A program made the translations under genes and the position numbers. A stretch of 6,274 nt of DNA from an uncultured Oscillospiraceae bacterium (GTDB taxonomy: Bacteria; Bacillota; Clostridia; Oscillospirales; Ruminococcaceae). The notes beneath the pieces were generated by a model. That model was not told the origin of the DNA, searched no databases, and saw only the letters and a program-made list of their open reading frames with translations. Positions within the stretch are counted from its first letter, which is position 1. The number at the start of each line of letters is the position of its first letter. The DNA lies in assembly GCA_900555435.1 (NCBI GenBank), contig USLH01000131.1, positions 1 through 6,274 on the forward strand. Reading direction: 5' to 3'. Shown one piece after another: positions 1 to 6,146 of this stretch.

Positions 1-1502
1 ATCTCGGCGTTCAGCTTTACGATGTCGATCTTCTCACGGGTATCCTCCTGCTCCACATAGGTAGAAACAGAGAGATTATAATTGTTCTGTTTGCTGCCGA
101 CCTCGTCGTTTGGCACAAGGTGGGCAAAATGCTGCTCGTCCTTACGCTCCGCCACGGCGGATACGATGCGCCGGATGTTGTCCTCGGAGAGTCGGTTGTT
201 CTTTGTGACCTTCACAAACTCCTTGGAGGCATCCACAAACAGAACGGCGTTGTCCGTCTTGTTCTTTTTCAGCAGCATAATATCCACGGAGATCGTGACA
301 TTTAAGAACAGGTTGGAGGGCAGCTGAATGATGGCATCCACAAAGTTGTTATCCACCAGATACTTGCGGATCTTCTGCTCGGCCCCGCCACGGTACATAA
401 TGCCGGGGAAGCAGACGATGGCCGCCGCACCGTTGGAAGCCAGCCACGAAAGGCTGTGCATAATAAACGCCATATCGCCCTTGGAGGCAGGAGCCAGCAC
501 TCCGGCAGGCGCAAAGCGAGGGTCGTTGATCAGCGTCACATTTTTGTCACCTTCCCACGGCACGGAAAACGGCGGATTGGACACAATCAATTCAAAGGGC
601 TGGTCGTCCCAATGCTGCGGGCTGAGCAGAGTATCTTCCCGCACGATGCTGAATTTGTCAAACTCGATGTTATGCAGGAACATATTGATGCGGCAGAGGT
701 TGTAAGTGGTCAGGTCGATCTCCTGACCGTAGAAGCCTCGCTCGATATTATCCTTGCCCAGCACTTTTTCCACCTTCAGCAGCAGAGAACCGGAGCCGCA
801 GGCAGGGTCATAGACCTTGTTAATCTTTGTTTTGCCGATGGTGCCGAGGCGAGCCAGCAGCTCTGAAACATCGGCAGGCGTAAAATACTGGCCGCCCTTT
901 TTACCTGCGTTGGCGGCGTACATTCCCATCAGATATTCGTAGGCATCGCCAAACAGGTCGGGATTGATGCCATCAGTAGAGAACAGCGGCATTTGCGCTA
1001 CGCCGTTCAGCAGCTCCACCAGCACCTTGTTGCGCTTGGCAACAGTTTCGCCAATTGCCTTGCTGTTCACATCGAAATCGTCAAACAGACCCGCAAAGTC
1101 GTTTTCCGCATCGCCGCTTGCGGCACTGCTTTCAATGTGGTTGAATACCCGCTCCAGCGTTTCGTTCAGGTTGTCGTCCTTATCCGCACGGGCGAGAACA
1201 TTGCAGAACAGCTCCGAGGGTAGGATGAAAAAGCCCTTTTCCTGCACAAGGTCTTCACGGGCAGGCTCCGCCTCGGCGTCCGGCATTTTGGCGTAGTCAA
1301 AGGCCTTGTTCCCGGCGGCGTGTTCGCCCTCGTTGATATAGGCAGTGAAGTTCTCCGAAATGTAGCGGTAGAACATCGTGCCCAGCACATAAGATTTGAA
1401 GTCCCACTCTGCCACATGACCTGCGTGAACAAGGTCGGTGGCAATTTTATATATTCTACGGAACAACTCGTCCCGTTCCTGATCTTTCTTTACATCAGCC
1501 AT
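1..1502 (-). CDS. hsdM: Type I restriction-modification system DNA methyltransferase subunit HsdM (3' end beyond the window)
   Basis: This gene encodes the N6-adenine methyltransferase subunit of a type I restriction-modification complex. It transfers a methyl group from S-adenosylmethionine to adenine at a site chosen by HsdS. The frame reads without a stop from an ATG at 1502 to the left edge, giving 500 codons; family members are usually about 500-540 residues, so only a short C-terminal tail is missing. Residues ~10-150 match the helical HsdM N-terminal domain. GGQYFTP lies at about 203-209, the SAM-binding motif DPACGSGS at 232-239, and the catalytic NPPF at 309-312, all intact. The start is supported by AAGGAG about 8 bases upstream, which lies inside the end of the preceding regulator gene. 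The stop of that gene is 5 bases away, so the two are probably translated from one message. hsdS and hsdR are expected to the left but are not visible. Identification is firm; target specificity cannot be told. Confidence 0.96.
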   Translation of the reverse strand, partial: MADVKKDQERDELFRRIYKIATDLVHAGHVAEWDFKSYVLGTMFYRYISENFTAYINEGEHAAGNKAFDYAKMPDAEAEPAREDLVQEKGFFILPSELFCNVLARADKDDNLNETLERVFNHIESSAASGDAENDFAGLFDDFDVNSKAIGETVAKRNKVLVELLNGVAQMPLFSTDGINPDLFGDAYEYLMGMYAANAGKKGGQYFTPADVSELLARLGTIGKTKINKVYDPACGSGSLLLKVEKVLGKDNIERGFYGQEIDLTTYNLCRINMFLHNIEFDKFSIVREDTLLSPQHWDDQPFELIVSNPPFSVPWEGDKNVTLINDPRFAPAGVLAPASKGDMAFIMHSLSWLASNGAAAIVCFPGIMYRGGAEQKIRKYLVDNNFVDAIIQLPSNLFLNVTISVDIMLLKKNKTDNAVLFVDASKEFVKVTKNNRLSEDNIRRIVSAVAERKDEQHFAHLVPNDEVGSKQNNYNLSVSTYVEQEDTREKIDIVKLNAE

Positions 1503-1507
1503 CGTAT

Positions 1508-1732
1508 TTACTCCTTCTGGGCGATCCACGCCGCTTCAATCTCATCAAAGGGGATGTTGTTTTCCTCACAAAAAGTCTTGATTTTTTTCATTGCTGTGAT
1601 GTTCGGCTTGGTTTTGGCGTTTTCCCAACGGTTTATCGTTCCAACGGATACATTCAGCGCTTTTGCAAAGTCCTCCTGCGACAGCAGGGCTTTCTTGCGC
1701 ATGATCCGTATTAACTCACTTAAAGGCGTCAT
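1508..1732 (-). CDS. XRE-family helix-turn-helix regulator preceding hsdM
   Basis: This is a 74-residue protein that is almost entirely a lambda-repressor/XRE-type DNA-binding domain. The helix-turn-helix runs over residues ~18-44: SQEDFAKALN is the first helix and SVGTINRWENAK holds the recognition helix. A short acidic tail ends in AAWIAQKE. The ATG at 1732 is chosen because AAGGAGA sits 8 bases before it. A longer in-frame ATG at 1765 overlaps the -10 box of the promoter and has no ribosome binding site, so it cannot be the normal start. The stop lies 5 bases before hsdM. Size and position resemble the controller proteins that time expression of some restriction-modification systems, so autoregulation of the operon is a reasonable inference. 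No clear operator palindrome was seen in the promoter. It has no enzymatic domain. The fold is certain; the role is inferred. Confidence 0.9.
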   Translation of the reverse strand: MTPLSELIRIMRKKALLSQEDFAKALNVSVGTINRWENAKTKPNITAMKKIKTFCEENNIPFDEIEAAWIAQKE

Positions 1733-1755
1733 CAAACAGTTCTCCTTCCAGAAGA

Positions 1756-1784
1756 TTAACAGCATTATACCATAAACCTATCAT
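1756..1784 (+). promoter_or_regulatory. Possible divergent promoter overlapping the hsd promoter
   Basis: On the plus strand, TTAACA (1756-1761), a 17-base spacer and TATCAT (1779-1784) each match the housekeeping consensus at five of six positions. The site overlaps the minus-strand promoter almost completely, so polymerase could bind in only one direction at a time. A transcript would begin near 1791 and soon meet the hairpin at 1822-1865. No open reading frame follows it. In AT-rich DNA such matches arise by chance, so this is tentative. Confidence 0.3.
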
Positions 1785-1792
1785 TTTCTCAA
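1764..1792 (-). promoter_or_regulatory. Sigma-70/SigA promoter of the XRE-hsdM operon
   Basis: Read on the minus strand, TTGAGA (1792-1787) is followed by a 17-base spacer and a perfect TATAAT (1769-1764). TGG just before the -10 box adds an extended -10 element. Transcription would start near 1757, giving a leader of about 25 bases before the regulator's ATG at 1732. The match to the housekeeping consensus is nearly complete, suggesting strong basal transcription that might be held down by the XRE protein. Confidence 0.85.
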
Positions 1793-1821
1793 CACCGTTT
1801 GGAAAAACTGAATACCAAAAT

Positions 1822-1865
1822 ACAGAGGCGCAGCCTTCGGAGTGATCCGTTGGCTGCGCCTCTGT
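1822..1865. terminator. Long GNRA-capped hairpin, candidate bidirectional terminator
   Basis: A perfect 14-bp outer stem pairs 1822-1835 (ACAGAGGCGCAGCC) with 1852-1865. Inside it, after a TT/TT internal loop, CGGA (1838-1841) pairs with TCCG (1846-1849) around a GTGA tetraloop. On the plus strand TTT and then GCGTTT follow; on the minus strand ATTTTGG follows. Neither is a full T-tract, so termination efficiency is uncertain. The stem is far longer than chance allows. It insulates the hsd operon from the rest of the element, or it forms the 3' end of a short plus-strand RNA. Confidence 0.6.
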
Positions 1866-1914
1866 TTGCGTTTCGGAAGAAAATTTTCAAGAACACCCTC
1901 AAAATCTGCGGCTC

Positions 1915-1995
1915 AATTCAAAGTAAGTAGAGAGAAAAATTTTGAGAACCGTCCAAAAACACCCCCACAAAAGGACACCCAAATTCAAAGTAAGT
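1915..1995. repeat. Two copies of a 14-nt direct repeat in the spacer
   Basis: AATTCAAAGTAAGT occurs at 1915-1928 and again at 1982-1995, 67 bases apart. The flanks are also alike: GAAAATTTTCAAGAAC near 1879 resembles GAAAAATTTTGAGAAC near 1934, so the two stretches look like diverged copies of a unit of about 60-70 bp. No protein reads cleanly across them. Their position upstream of a repA/parB module would fit iterons or a partition site, but only two copies are seen and no known site consensus was recognised. Confidence 0.6.
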
Positions 1996-2066
1996 GAGGA
2001 GGTCTTTGCGGAACTCAAAGCCATCGAGCTGTTCACAAAAAGTTTACAAAATTTTCTTTGTTTTTT

Positions 2067-2152
2067 CTGTGAAAAAGTTCCCAGTTGATTAGTGAGGGGA
2101 TCTATAAATTAACCTTCTCGCTGGCTACCTAATAGGGAGAATTTTTTCACAG
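2067..2152. repeat. Long-range inverted repeat forming a 14-pair stem
   Basis: CTGTGAAAAAGTTC (2067-2080) pairs with 2139-2152 in 13 Watson-Crick pairs and one G-T pair (2077 with 2142), enclosing 58 bases. Inside, ATTAG (2088-2092) pairs with CTAAT (2129-2133), and GAGGGG (2094-2099) pairs with CTTCTC (2114-2119) using two G-T pairs. The unpaired bulge left at 2120-2128 (GCTGGCTAC) is the part repeated almost exactly 56 bases later. Nested pairing of this kind suggests a functional folded RNA or a cruciform DNA site, such as an origin. Confidence 0.6.
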
Positions 2153-2199
2153 GGGGTTAATAAACGACCCTTCTCGCTGCCTACCTATTGAGGGGTTCT
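2095..2199. repeat. 56-bp-period tandem repeat with core CCTTCTCGCTG[G/C]CTACCTA
   Basis: The core is found at 2113-2131 and 2169-2187 with one mismatch in 19 bases. The match extends upstream without gaps through TAAA (2105 and 2161) and AGGGG (2095 and 2151). TGAGGGG[A/T]TCT also occurs twice, at 2093-2103 and 2189-2199. Either GAGGGG can pair with either CTTCTC, so mutually exclusive hairpins are possible. GGGG (2192-2195) can also pair with CCCC (2200-2203) around TTCT. The repeats are non-coding. They may be binding sites for RepA, ParB or a relaxase, or repeated RNA hairpins upstream of the VLP gene. Confidence 0.65.
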
Positions 2200-2413
2200 C
2201 CCCGTGTGCCTTGAAAGAGGTGAATTTTTGAAAAAGTGCGGGAATTTCGCAGGAAAATTCGGCAAAGGAAAAGTGAGAGGACGGTAGCTGGTTCCACCGC
2301 TTGTCGCCGCTCTGTGGTTTTCCGCGTGCACCTTGAAAATTAAATAACAGAAATTTTGGAGAAGAGAGTCACCACCCTGCCCATTTTAGGAACAAGTGAA
2401 GGAGGTTTTTTCA

Positions 2414-2779
2414 ATGGTCATCAAAATCACACCGCAGCAGGCGAAAAAAGTCAACGCCCTGCTGCAGAAGCTGTGCGCCAACTACGACGGTGGCAACTGC
2501 CTGCTGCTGGACGACGGCGAGCCCTGTGTCTGCGTCCAGAGCATCAGCAAGTACGGCATCTACTGCAACTACTTCAAGAATGCCGTGCTTCCGGCAGATG
2601 AAAGGATGCACGCCGAGATAATGAAGCCGACCGGCGGCAAGCGCTGTGTGCTGTGTCGTCAGTCTTTTGCACCGAGGGCGAAGAATCAGCGTCATTGTCC
2701 GGCCTGCGCCGCTAAGCAGAAACGGCTGAAGGCAGCCGAACGGCAGCGCCGAAAGCGGGCATCGGCGTCACGCTTTTAA
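2414..2779 (+). CDS. Cysteine-rich VLP-domain protein of integrative elements
   Basis: A small, basic, cysteine-rich protein of 121 residues. It matches the Cys_rich_VLP family, named for the conserved Val-Leu-Pro seen here at residues 58-60 (NAVLPADERMHAEIM). Cysteines fall at 21, 29, 38, 40 and 51 in the N-terminal part. C78xxC81 and C95xxC98 near the C-terminus look like a zinc ribbon. A lysine/arginine-rich tail (101-119) would suit nucleic-acid binding. The ATG at 2414 is chosen because AAGGAGG lies 8 bases upstream; a GTG at 2396 in the same frame lies upstream of that site. The family is common next to repA in conjugative and integrative elements of Clostridia, but its function is unknown to me. 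A DNA-binding accessory role is inferred. A weak terminator-like hairpin follows. Confidence 0.88.
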   Translation: MVIKITPQQAKKVNALLQKLCANYDGGNCLLLDDGEPCVCVQSISKYGIYCNYFKNAVLPADERMHAEIMKPTGGKRCVLCRQSFAPRAKNQRHCPACAAKQKRLKAAERQRRKRASASRF

Positions 2780-2788
2780 GGTGCGGAC

Positions 2789-2812
2789 AGCCCTGAAACA
2801 CAAGGCTTTTTT
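2789..2812 (+). terminator. Weak candidate Rho-independent terminator after the VLP gene
   Basis: AGCC (2789-2792) pairs with GGCT (2804-2807), and after a C/A mismatch TG pairs with CA around a 5-base loop. A run of six T residues ends the structure (2807-2812). The stem is short, so termination would be partial at best. It would allow some read-through into repA, which begins about 90 bases later. Confidence 0.35.
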
Positions 2813-2904
2813 GAACCCAAATCAACCCAAGCAATACAGAAACACCTTAACCGCAAAAATCCGCTTTGAAAAGCGTGACAAATTCAAGCGAGAGGAGGAA
2901 TTCA

Positions 2905-3294
2905 ATGAACCCATATTTTACAGTCAACGACTCCGAACATTTCACCTTTTACCGTATCCCAAAGCTGCTGTTCACAGATGAGATTTACCAAACTGTTTCC
3001 ACCGATGCCAAGATGCTCTACGGCCTGCTGCTGGATCGGCTGTCCCTATCCGAGAAGAACGACTGGAAAGACGAGCACGGTCGGGTCTACCAATATTTCA
3101 CCATCCATCAGGCGCAGGAGCTGCTGCATTTCGGACACGAAAAGGTCTGCCGCCTGTTTGCAGAGCTGGATGCAGCCGACCTTATCGAGCGCCGCCGTCA
3201 GGGGCAGGGCAAGGCCAACCGCATCTACTTAAAGGAGTTTACCCAAAAGTCCGATTATCGGAATTCCAGAAGCCCGGGAATCGGAAGGAAATAA
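2905..3294 (+). CDS. repA: Short RepA_N-family replication initiator protein, probably C-terminally truncated
   Basis: The 129-residue protein is nearly all RepA N-terminal domain, the DNA-binding initiator domain of many Firmicute plasmids and integrative elements. Residues 13-110 carry the family pattern: FYRIPKLLFTDE, DAKMLYGLLLDRLSLS, GRVYQYFT, and a winged-helix end at GQGKANRIYLKEF. ATG 2905 is chosen over an upstream in-frame start at 2866 because AGGAGG lies 6 bases before it. Relatives usually carry a linker and a C-terminal domain, reaching roughly 250-300 residues. Here the linker (KSDYRNSRSPGIGRK) meets a TAA at once. Only 49 bases separate that stop from parB, and the ParA gene often found between them is absent. 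Deletion or decay is likely, so initiator activity is doubtful unless this short form is functional on its own. Confidence 0.88.
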   Translation: MNPYFTVNDSEHFTFYRIPKLLFTDEIYQTVSTDAKMLYGLLLDRLSLSEKNDWKDEHGRVYQYFTIHQAQELLHFGHEKVCRLFAELDAADLIERRRQGQGKANRIYLKEFTQKSDYRNSRSPGIGRK

Positions 3295-3343
3295 GACTTA
3301 GAGAGTGATATTTACTACCCGAAAAAGAGAAAGAAGGTCAACA

Positions 3344-4195
3344 ATGAATAACAAAAACACAGTGCCAATGAAACCAGCGCTCTTAAGAATTGAACAGCTA
3401 CGCCCGTTTGAAGGCCATCCCTACAAGGTACAGGACAACGAGGAGATGGCTGCTCTTTCGGAAAGTATCCGGGAGAATGGTGTTCTTTCCCCGTTGATCG
3501 TCCGTTCCGTTGAAAACAGCGATGAATATGAAGTCATCAGCGGCCACCGCCGCCTGTATGCTGCCCGGAAGGCAGGTCTGACAGAAGTTCCCGTGCTGAT
3601 TTGCACCCTTGACCGGGATGCCGCCGCCATTGCCTTGGTGGACAGCAATCTGCACCGGGAGCATATCCTGCCCAGTGAAAAGGCGTATGCTTACAAGTTG
3701 AAAATGGAAGCACTGTCCCATCAGGGAATCGCTTGTGGACAAGTTGGCCACAAGTCCCGGGATGCTATTTCCGATACAGACAGCGGCAGGCAGGTTCAGC
3801 GCTATATTCGCCTGACCTACCTCATCCCGGAGTTCCTTGAAAAGATGGACAAAGGCGAAATTGCCTTCTCCGTCGGCGTGGAGTTGTCCTACCTTGACGA
3901 ATATAGTCAGCGGGATGTGCTGGAGCAATGCAAGATCAATGACTGCACCCCATCTTATTCGCAGGCGTGGCGGATGCACAAGGCCGACCGAGATGGGCTT
4001 CTTACCAGAGATGTCATTCAGTTCCTTATGAGCGAAGAAAAACCGAACCAGCGGGAGACAGTGAAGATACCCACCGAAAAGCTGCGAGAATTTGCGCCAG
4101 ATGCCAACCCACGGCAGCTTGAGGACTTCGTTCTCAAAGCCTGCGAGCATTACCGCAAATACCTCATCCGCCAGCGTGGGCGGGAGGAACGATAA
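3344..4195 (+). CDS. parB: ParB/Spo0J-family partition protein
   Basis: A 283-residue ParB-like protein. Family members bind a centromere-like DNA site, use a CTP-binding N-terminal domain to clamp and slide on DNA, and work with a ParA ATPase to hold or segregate an element. Residues 12-95 form the N-terminal domain, with box I (HPYKVQDNEEMAALSESI, then NGVLSPLIVR) and box II (GHRRLYAA at 67-74). The arginine-bearing SNLHRE at 101-106 follows. A central helix-turn-helix covers about 140-185 (SGRQVQRYIRLTYLIPEFL). The C-terminus is basic. ATG 3344 is preceded by AAGAAGG; a GTG at 3305 in the same frame has no such site. No parA is visible, which is odd for a partition pair; the protein may borrow a chromosomal ParA, act as a regulator, or be a relic. 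It is followed 13 bases later by tnpW. Confidence 0.92.
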   Translation: MNNKNTVPMKPALLRIEQLRPFEGHPYKVQDNEEMAALSESIRENGVLSPLIVRSVENSDEYEVISGHRRLYAARKAGLTEVPVLICTLDRDAAAIALVDSNLHREHILPSEKAYAYKLKMEALSHQGIACGQVGHKSRDAISDTDSGRQVQRYIRLTYLIPEFLEKMDKGEIAFSVGVELSYLDEYSQRDVLEQCKINDCTPSYSQAWRMHKADRDGLLTRDVIQFLMSEEKPNQRETVKIPTEKLREFAPDANPRQLEDFVLKACEHYRKYLIRQRGREER

Positions 4196-4208
4196 GGAGT
4201 GATAGAAA

Positions 4209-4478
4209 ATGAAGCGGCAAACGAATTGGATCGTCGGCGTATCCGACGGAAAAGTCCACGAATACAAAATTGGGGATGTGACCTATTTTGTTTCTGCAGA
4301 ATTTGAGCGCAGCTCTCAAACCAATCTGCGTGACCGTGTACAAAGAACAGTGGTCAGCAATCTCATACCTTTGACGCCCGGTCAAGCATCCGATACAATA
4401 GCAGCGGAATATGTGTGTTCGGCTGCCGGGAAGGAGGACTTATGCAGTCGAAAAAGAAAAAAGAACAATTGGGATTAA
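4209..4478 (+). CDS. tnpW: TnpW-like small transposon protein
   Basis: An 89-residue protein with the TnpW pattern at residues 19-52: YKIGDVTYFVSAEF, then RDRVQRTVVSNL. TnpW-type proteins sit directly before TnpX-like recombinases in Tn4451-type elements; their role is not well defined. AAGGAG (4194-4199) overlaps the parB stop codon and is 9 bases from this ATG. The reading frame runs 37 bases into the recombinase gene, so translation of the two is probably coupled. The tail past residue 60 is longer than I expect for the family. Its last residues (SRKRKKNNWD) are encoded by the recombinase start region in another frame and may have no function of their own. The family call is fairly secure from pattern and position. 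Confidence 0.75.
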   Translation: MKRQTNWIVGVSDGKVHEYKIGDVTYFVSAEFERSSQTNLRDRVQRTVVSNLIPLTPGQASDTIAAEYVCSAAGKEDLCSRKRKKNNWD

Positions 4479-6142
4479 CAGCGCTGTACTGCCGCCTGTC
4501 CCGTGATGATGGAGCGGAAGGCGACAGTAACTCCGTAGCCAATCAAAAGCGTTTATTGCAGAAATACGCCAAAGAAAATAGCCTCGGTAATACCCGTTTC
4601 TATGTGGACGACGGTTATACCGGCACGAATTTCAACCGTCCGTCTTTTCAGAAAATGATTGAGGATGTCGAAATGGGCTATGTGACAGCGGTCATCGTCA
4701 AGGATATGTCCCGGCTTGGCAGAGATTATCTCGGTGTTGGGTACTACACAGACACCTTCTTCCCGGAACACAATATCCGTTTTATTGCGGTGAATGACTG
4801 CGTAGACAGCGATGACGGCGAAAATGAGCTTGCCCCATTTCGAAATGTGATGAACGAGATGTACGCCCGGGACATCAGCCGCAAGGTGCGGTCTGCCCAT
4901 CGTATCCGGGGCAATTCCGGCGAACCGCTGGGCCAGCCGCCCTACGGCTACAGGAAAGACCCGCTGAACAAAAAGCACTGGATCATTGACCCGGAGGCCG
5001 CTCAGGTGGTGCGGGACATTTTTCGTATGTGTCTGGAGGGTAAGGGCAACGACACCATTGCCCGCATTTTACAGGAAAATGGGATTCTCAACTGCACGGC
5101 GTACTGGCACGAAAAAGGCATCGGCAGGGGCGGCAAAAAGACGCAGCCAAACCCTTACCGATGGAAAAACAGCACCATTCGTAAAATTCTGACCCAGCAG
5201 GAACACTGCGGCGATGTGATCAATTTCAAGACCTACTCCAAATCCTTCAAGGATAAGACCCGCATTGATAACCCGGAAGAAAACTGGGTCATCTTCAAGG
5301 ATGTTCACGAGCCGATTGTCGACCGGGACACCTTTGATCAGGTACAAAAGAAGATCATCAAGCGGACAAAGCGCCGTGCGCCGAAATCGGAGAATGGCGA
5401 AAAGAGCATCTTTTCTGATCTGCTGTACTGCGCCGACTGCGGTCACAAGCTGTGGTATCACGTCAACACCATCAATAAGAATATATGCTTTTTCTCCTGC
5501 TCCAACTATGTAAAAGACTACCGTGGCAGTTGCCCGACCCGGCACTATGTGCGGGCGGACGCTATCGAGCAGGTGGTAAAACTGGAGCTACAACGAATGG
5601 CGCAATTTCTGCGGGACGATGAGCCAATGTTCGCCGACCTTCTGGAACGCAAGTCCAACCGGGAAATCGCAGAGGAAAAGAAGCGCCTTGAAGGAGAGCT
5701 GCAAAAGGCACGAATGCGAACAGAAACCGTGTCCCGACTCTACAAAAAGGCCTTTGAAAAGAATGCGGAAGGGCTTCTTTCCGACGAGGGCTTCCTGCAA
5801 ATTACCCACGAATACGATGTAGAGCAGCTTGCCTTGAAAGCGAAGATCCCACAGCTCCGGGAGCAAATTGCGGAGGCGGAGCGGCAAGCGGCCAATAAGG
5901 ACAAGTTTATCGCTGCCATCCGAAAGTTTATGCAGATGGACGAGCTGACCGCACCGCTGCTGCGGGAGCTTATTGACCATATCGAGGTGTACGAAACGCA
6001 GGGCGTCGGAAAAAGTAGAACACAGCGCATCACAATTCACTACCGCTTTGTGGGGTACATCGACATCCCGGCAGCGCCTCTGACAAGCCATTATATCTCC
6101 GAAACAAGGCAGGGCGTGGCCGTGGAATATATCCCCGCATAA
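4442..6142 (+). CDS. Large serine recombinase of the TnpX type
   Basis: A 566-residue site-specific recombinase that would excise and integrate the element through a 5'-phosphoserine DNA link. The resolvase-type catalytic domain (12-150) has YCRLS with the nucleophile Ser20, and DMSRLGRD with Arg91 and Arg94. The recombinase domain starts at PPYGY (166-170) and runs to about 300. A zinc ribbon follows with Cys330, Cys333, Cys353 and Cys364. A charged coiled-coil region spans ~386-486, and a C-terminal DUF4368-like end (~487-555) includes LIDHIEVYE and ITIHYRFVGYIDIP. All key residues are present, so it looks active. ATG 4442 is chosen because AAGGAGG ends 4 bases upstream; a GTG at 4415 lies upstream of that site. 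Close relatives are the TnpX family of Tn4451/Tn1549-like elements. A terminal position next to tnpW is typical. Confidence 0.95.
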   Translation: MQSKKKKEQLGLTALYCRLSRDDGAEGDSNSVANQKRLLQKYAKENSLGNTRFYVDDGYTGTNFNRPSFQKMIEDVEMGYVTAVIVKDMSRLGRDYLGVGYYTDTFFPEHNIRFIAVNDCVDSDDGENELAPFRNVMNEMYARDISRKVRSAHRIRGNSGEPLGQPPYGYRKDPLNKKHWIIDPEAAQVVRDIFRMCLEGKGNDTIARILQENGILNCTAYWHEKGIGRGGKKTQPNPYRWKNSTIRKILTQQEHCGDVINFKTYSKSFKDKTRIDNPEENWVIFKDVHEPIVDRDTFDQVQKKIIKRTKRRAPKSENGEKSIFSDLLYCADCGHKLWYHVNTINKNICFFSCSNYVKDYRGSCPTRHYVRADAIEQVVKLELQRMAQFLRDDEPMFADLLERKSNREIAEEKKRLEGELQKARMRTETVSRLYKKAFEKNAEGLLSDEGFLQITHEYDVEQLALKAKIPQLREQIAEAERQAANKDKFIAAIRKFMQMDELTAPLLRELIDHIEVYETQGVGKSRTQRITIHYRFVGYIDIPAAPLTSHYISETRQGVAVEYIPA

Positions 6143-6146
6143 CGAA

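Larger units (their letters stand above)
1793..2413. other. Gene-free spacer between the hsd operon and the mobile-element genes
   Basis: About 620 bp, more AT-rich than the flanking genes, hold no reading frame with a credible start, ribosome binding site and protein-like composition. The content is structural: the hairpin at 1822-1865, the direct repeats at 1915-1995, the nested stem and tandem repeat at 2067-2203, and a spaced repeat, CCGTGTGCCTTGAAA (2202-2216) and CCGCGTGCACCTTGAAA (2322-2338). No convincing sigma-70 promoter for the downstream VLP gene was found. TTGAAA at 2333 lacks a matching -10 box. Confidence 0.7.

Noticed and set aside
82..1296. Several plus-strand reading frames across the hsdM region
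   Set aside because: All are shadows of the continuous hsdM frame on the minus strand, which carries the intact DPACGSG and NPPF motifs.
1994..2092. Small GTG-started frame of about 32 codons in the spacer
   Set aside because: The apparent Shine-Dalgarno lies inside the frame rather than before it, the composition is lysine/phenylalanine-rich low-complexity, and it runs into the paired arm of the 2067-2152 stem.
2020..2200. Canonical parS site for ParB
   Set aside because: No 16-bp palindrome resembling the Spo0J parS consensus was found. Any site for this ParB would be of a different type.
2781..2981. 66-codon plus-strand frame between the VLP gene and repA
   Set aside because: It has no ribosome binding site, overlaps the start of repA in another frame and has no recognisable domain.
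3398..4267. Long minus-strand reading frame of 289 codons opposite parB
   Set aside because: It lies entirely antisense to a clearly recognisable ParB, has no family-like motifs, and arises from the codon bias of the plus-strand gene.
5069..5545. Minus-strand reading frame of 158 codons opposite the recombinase domain
   Set aside because: It overlaps the recombinase and zinc-ribbon domains in full and shows no motif of its own.
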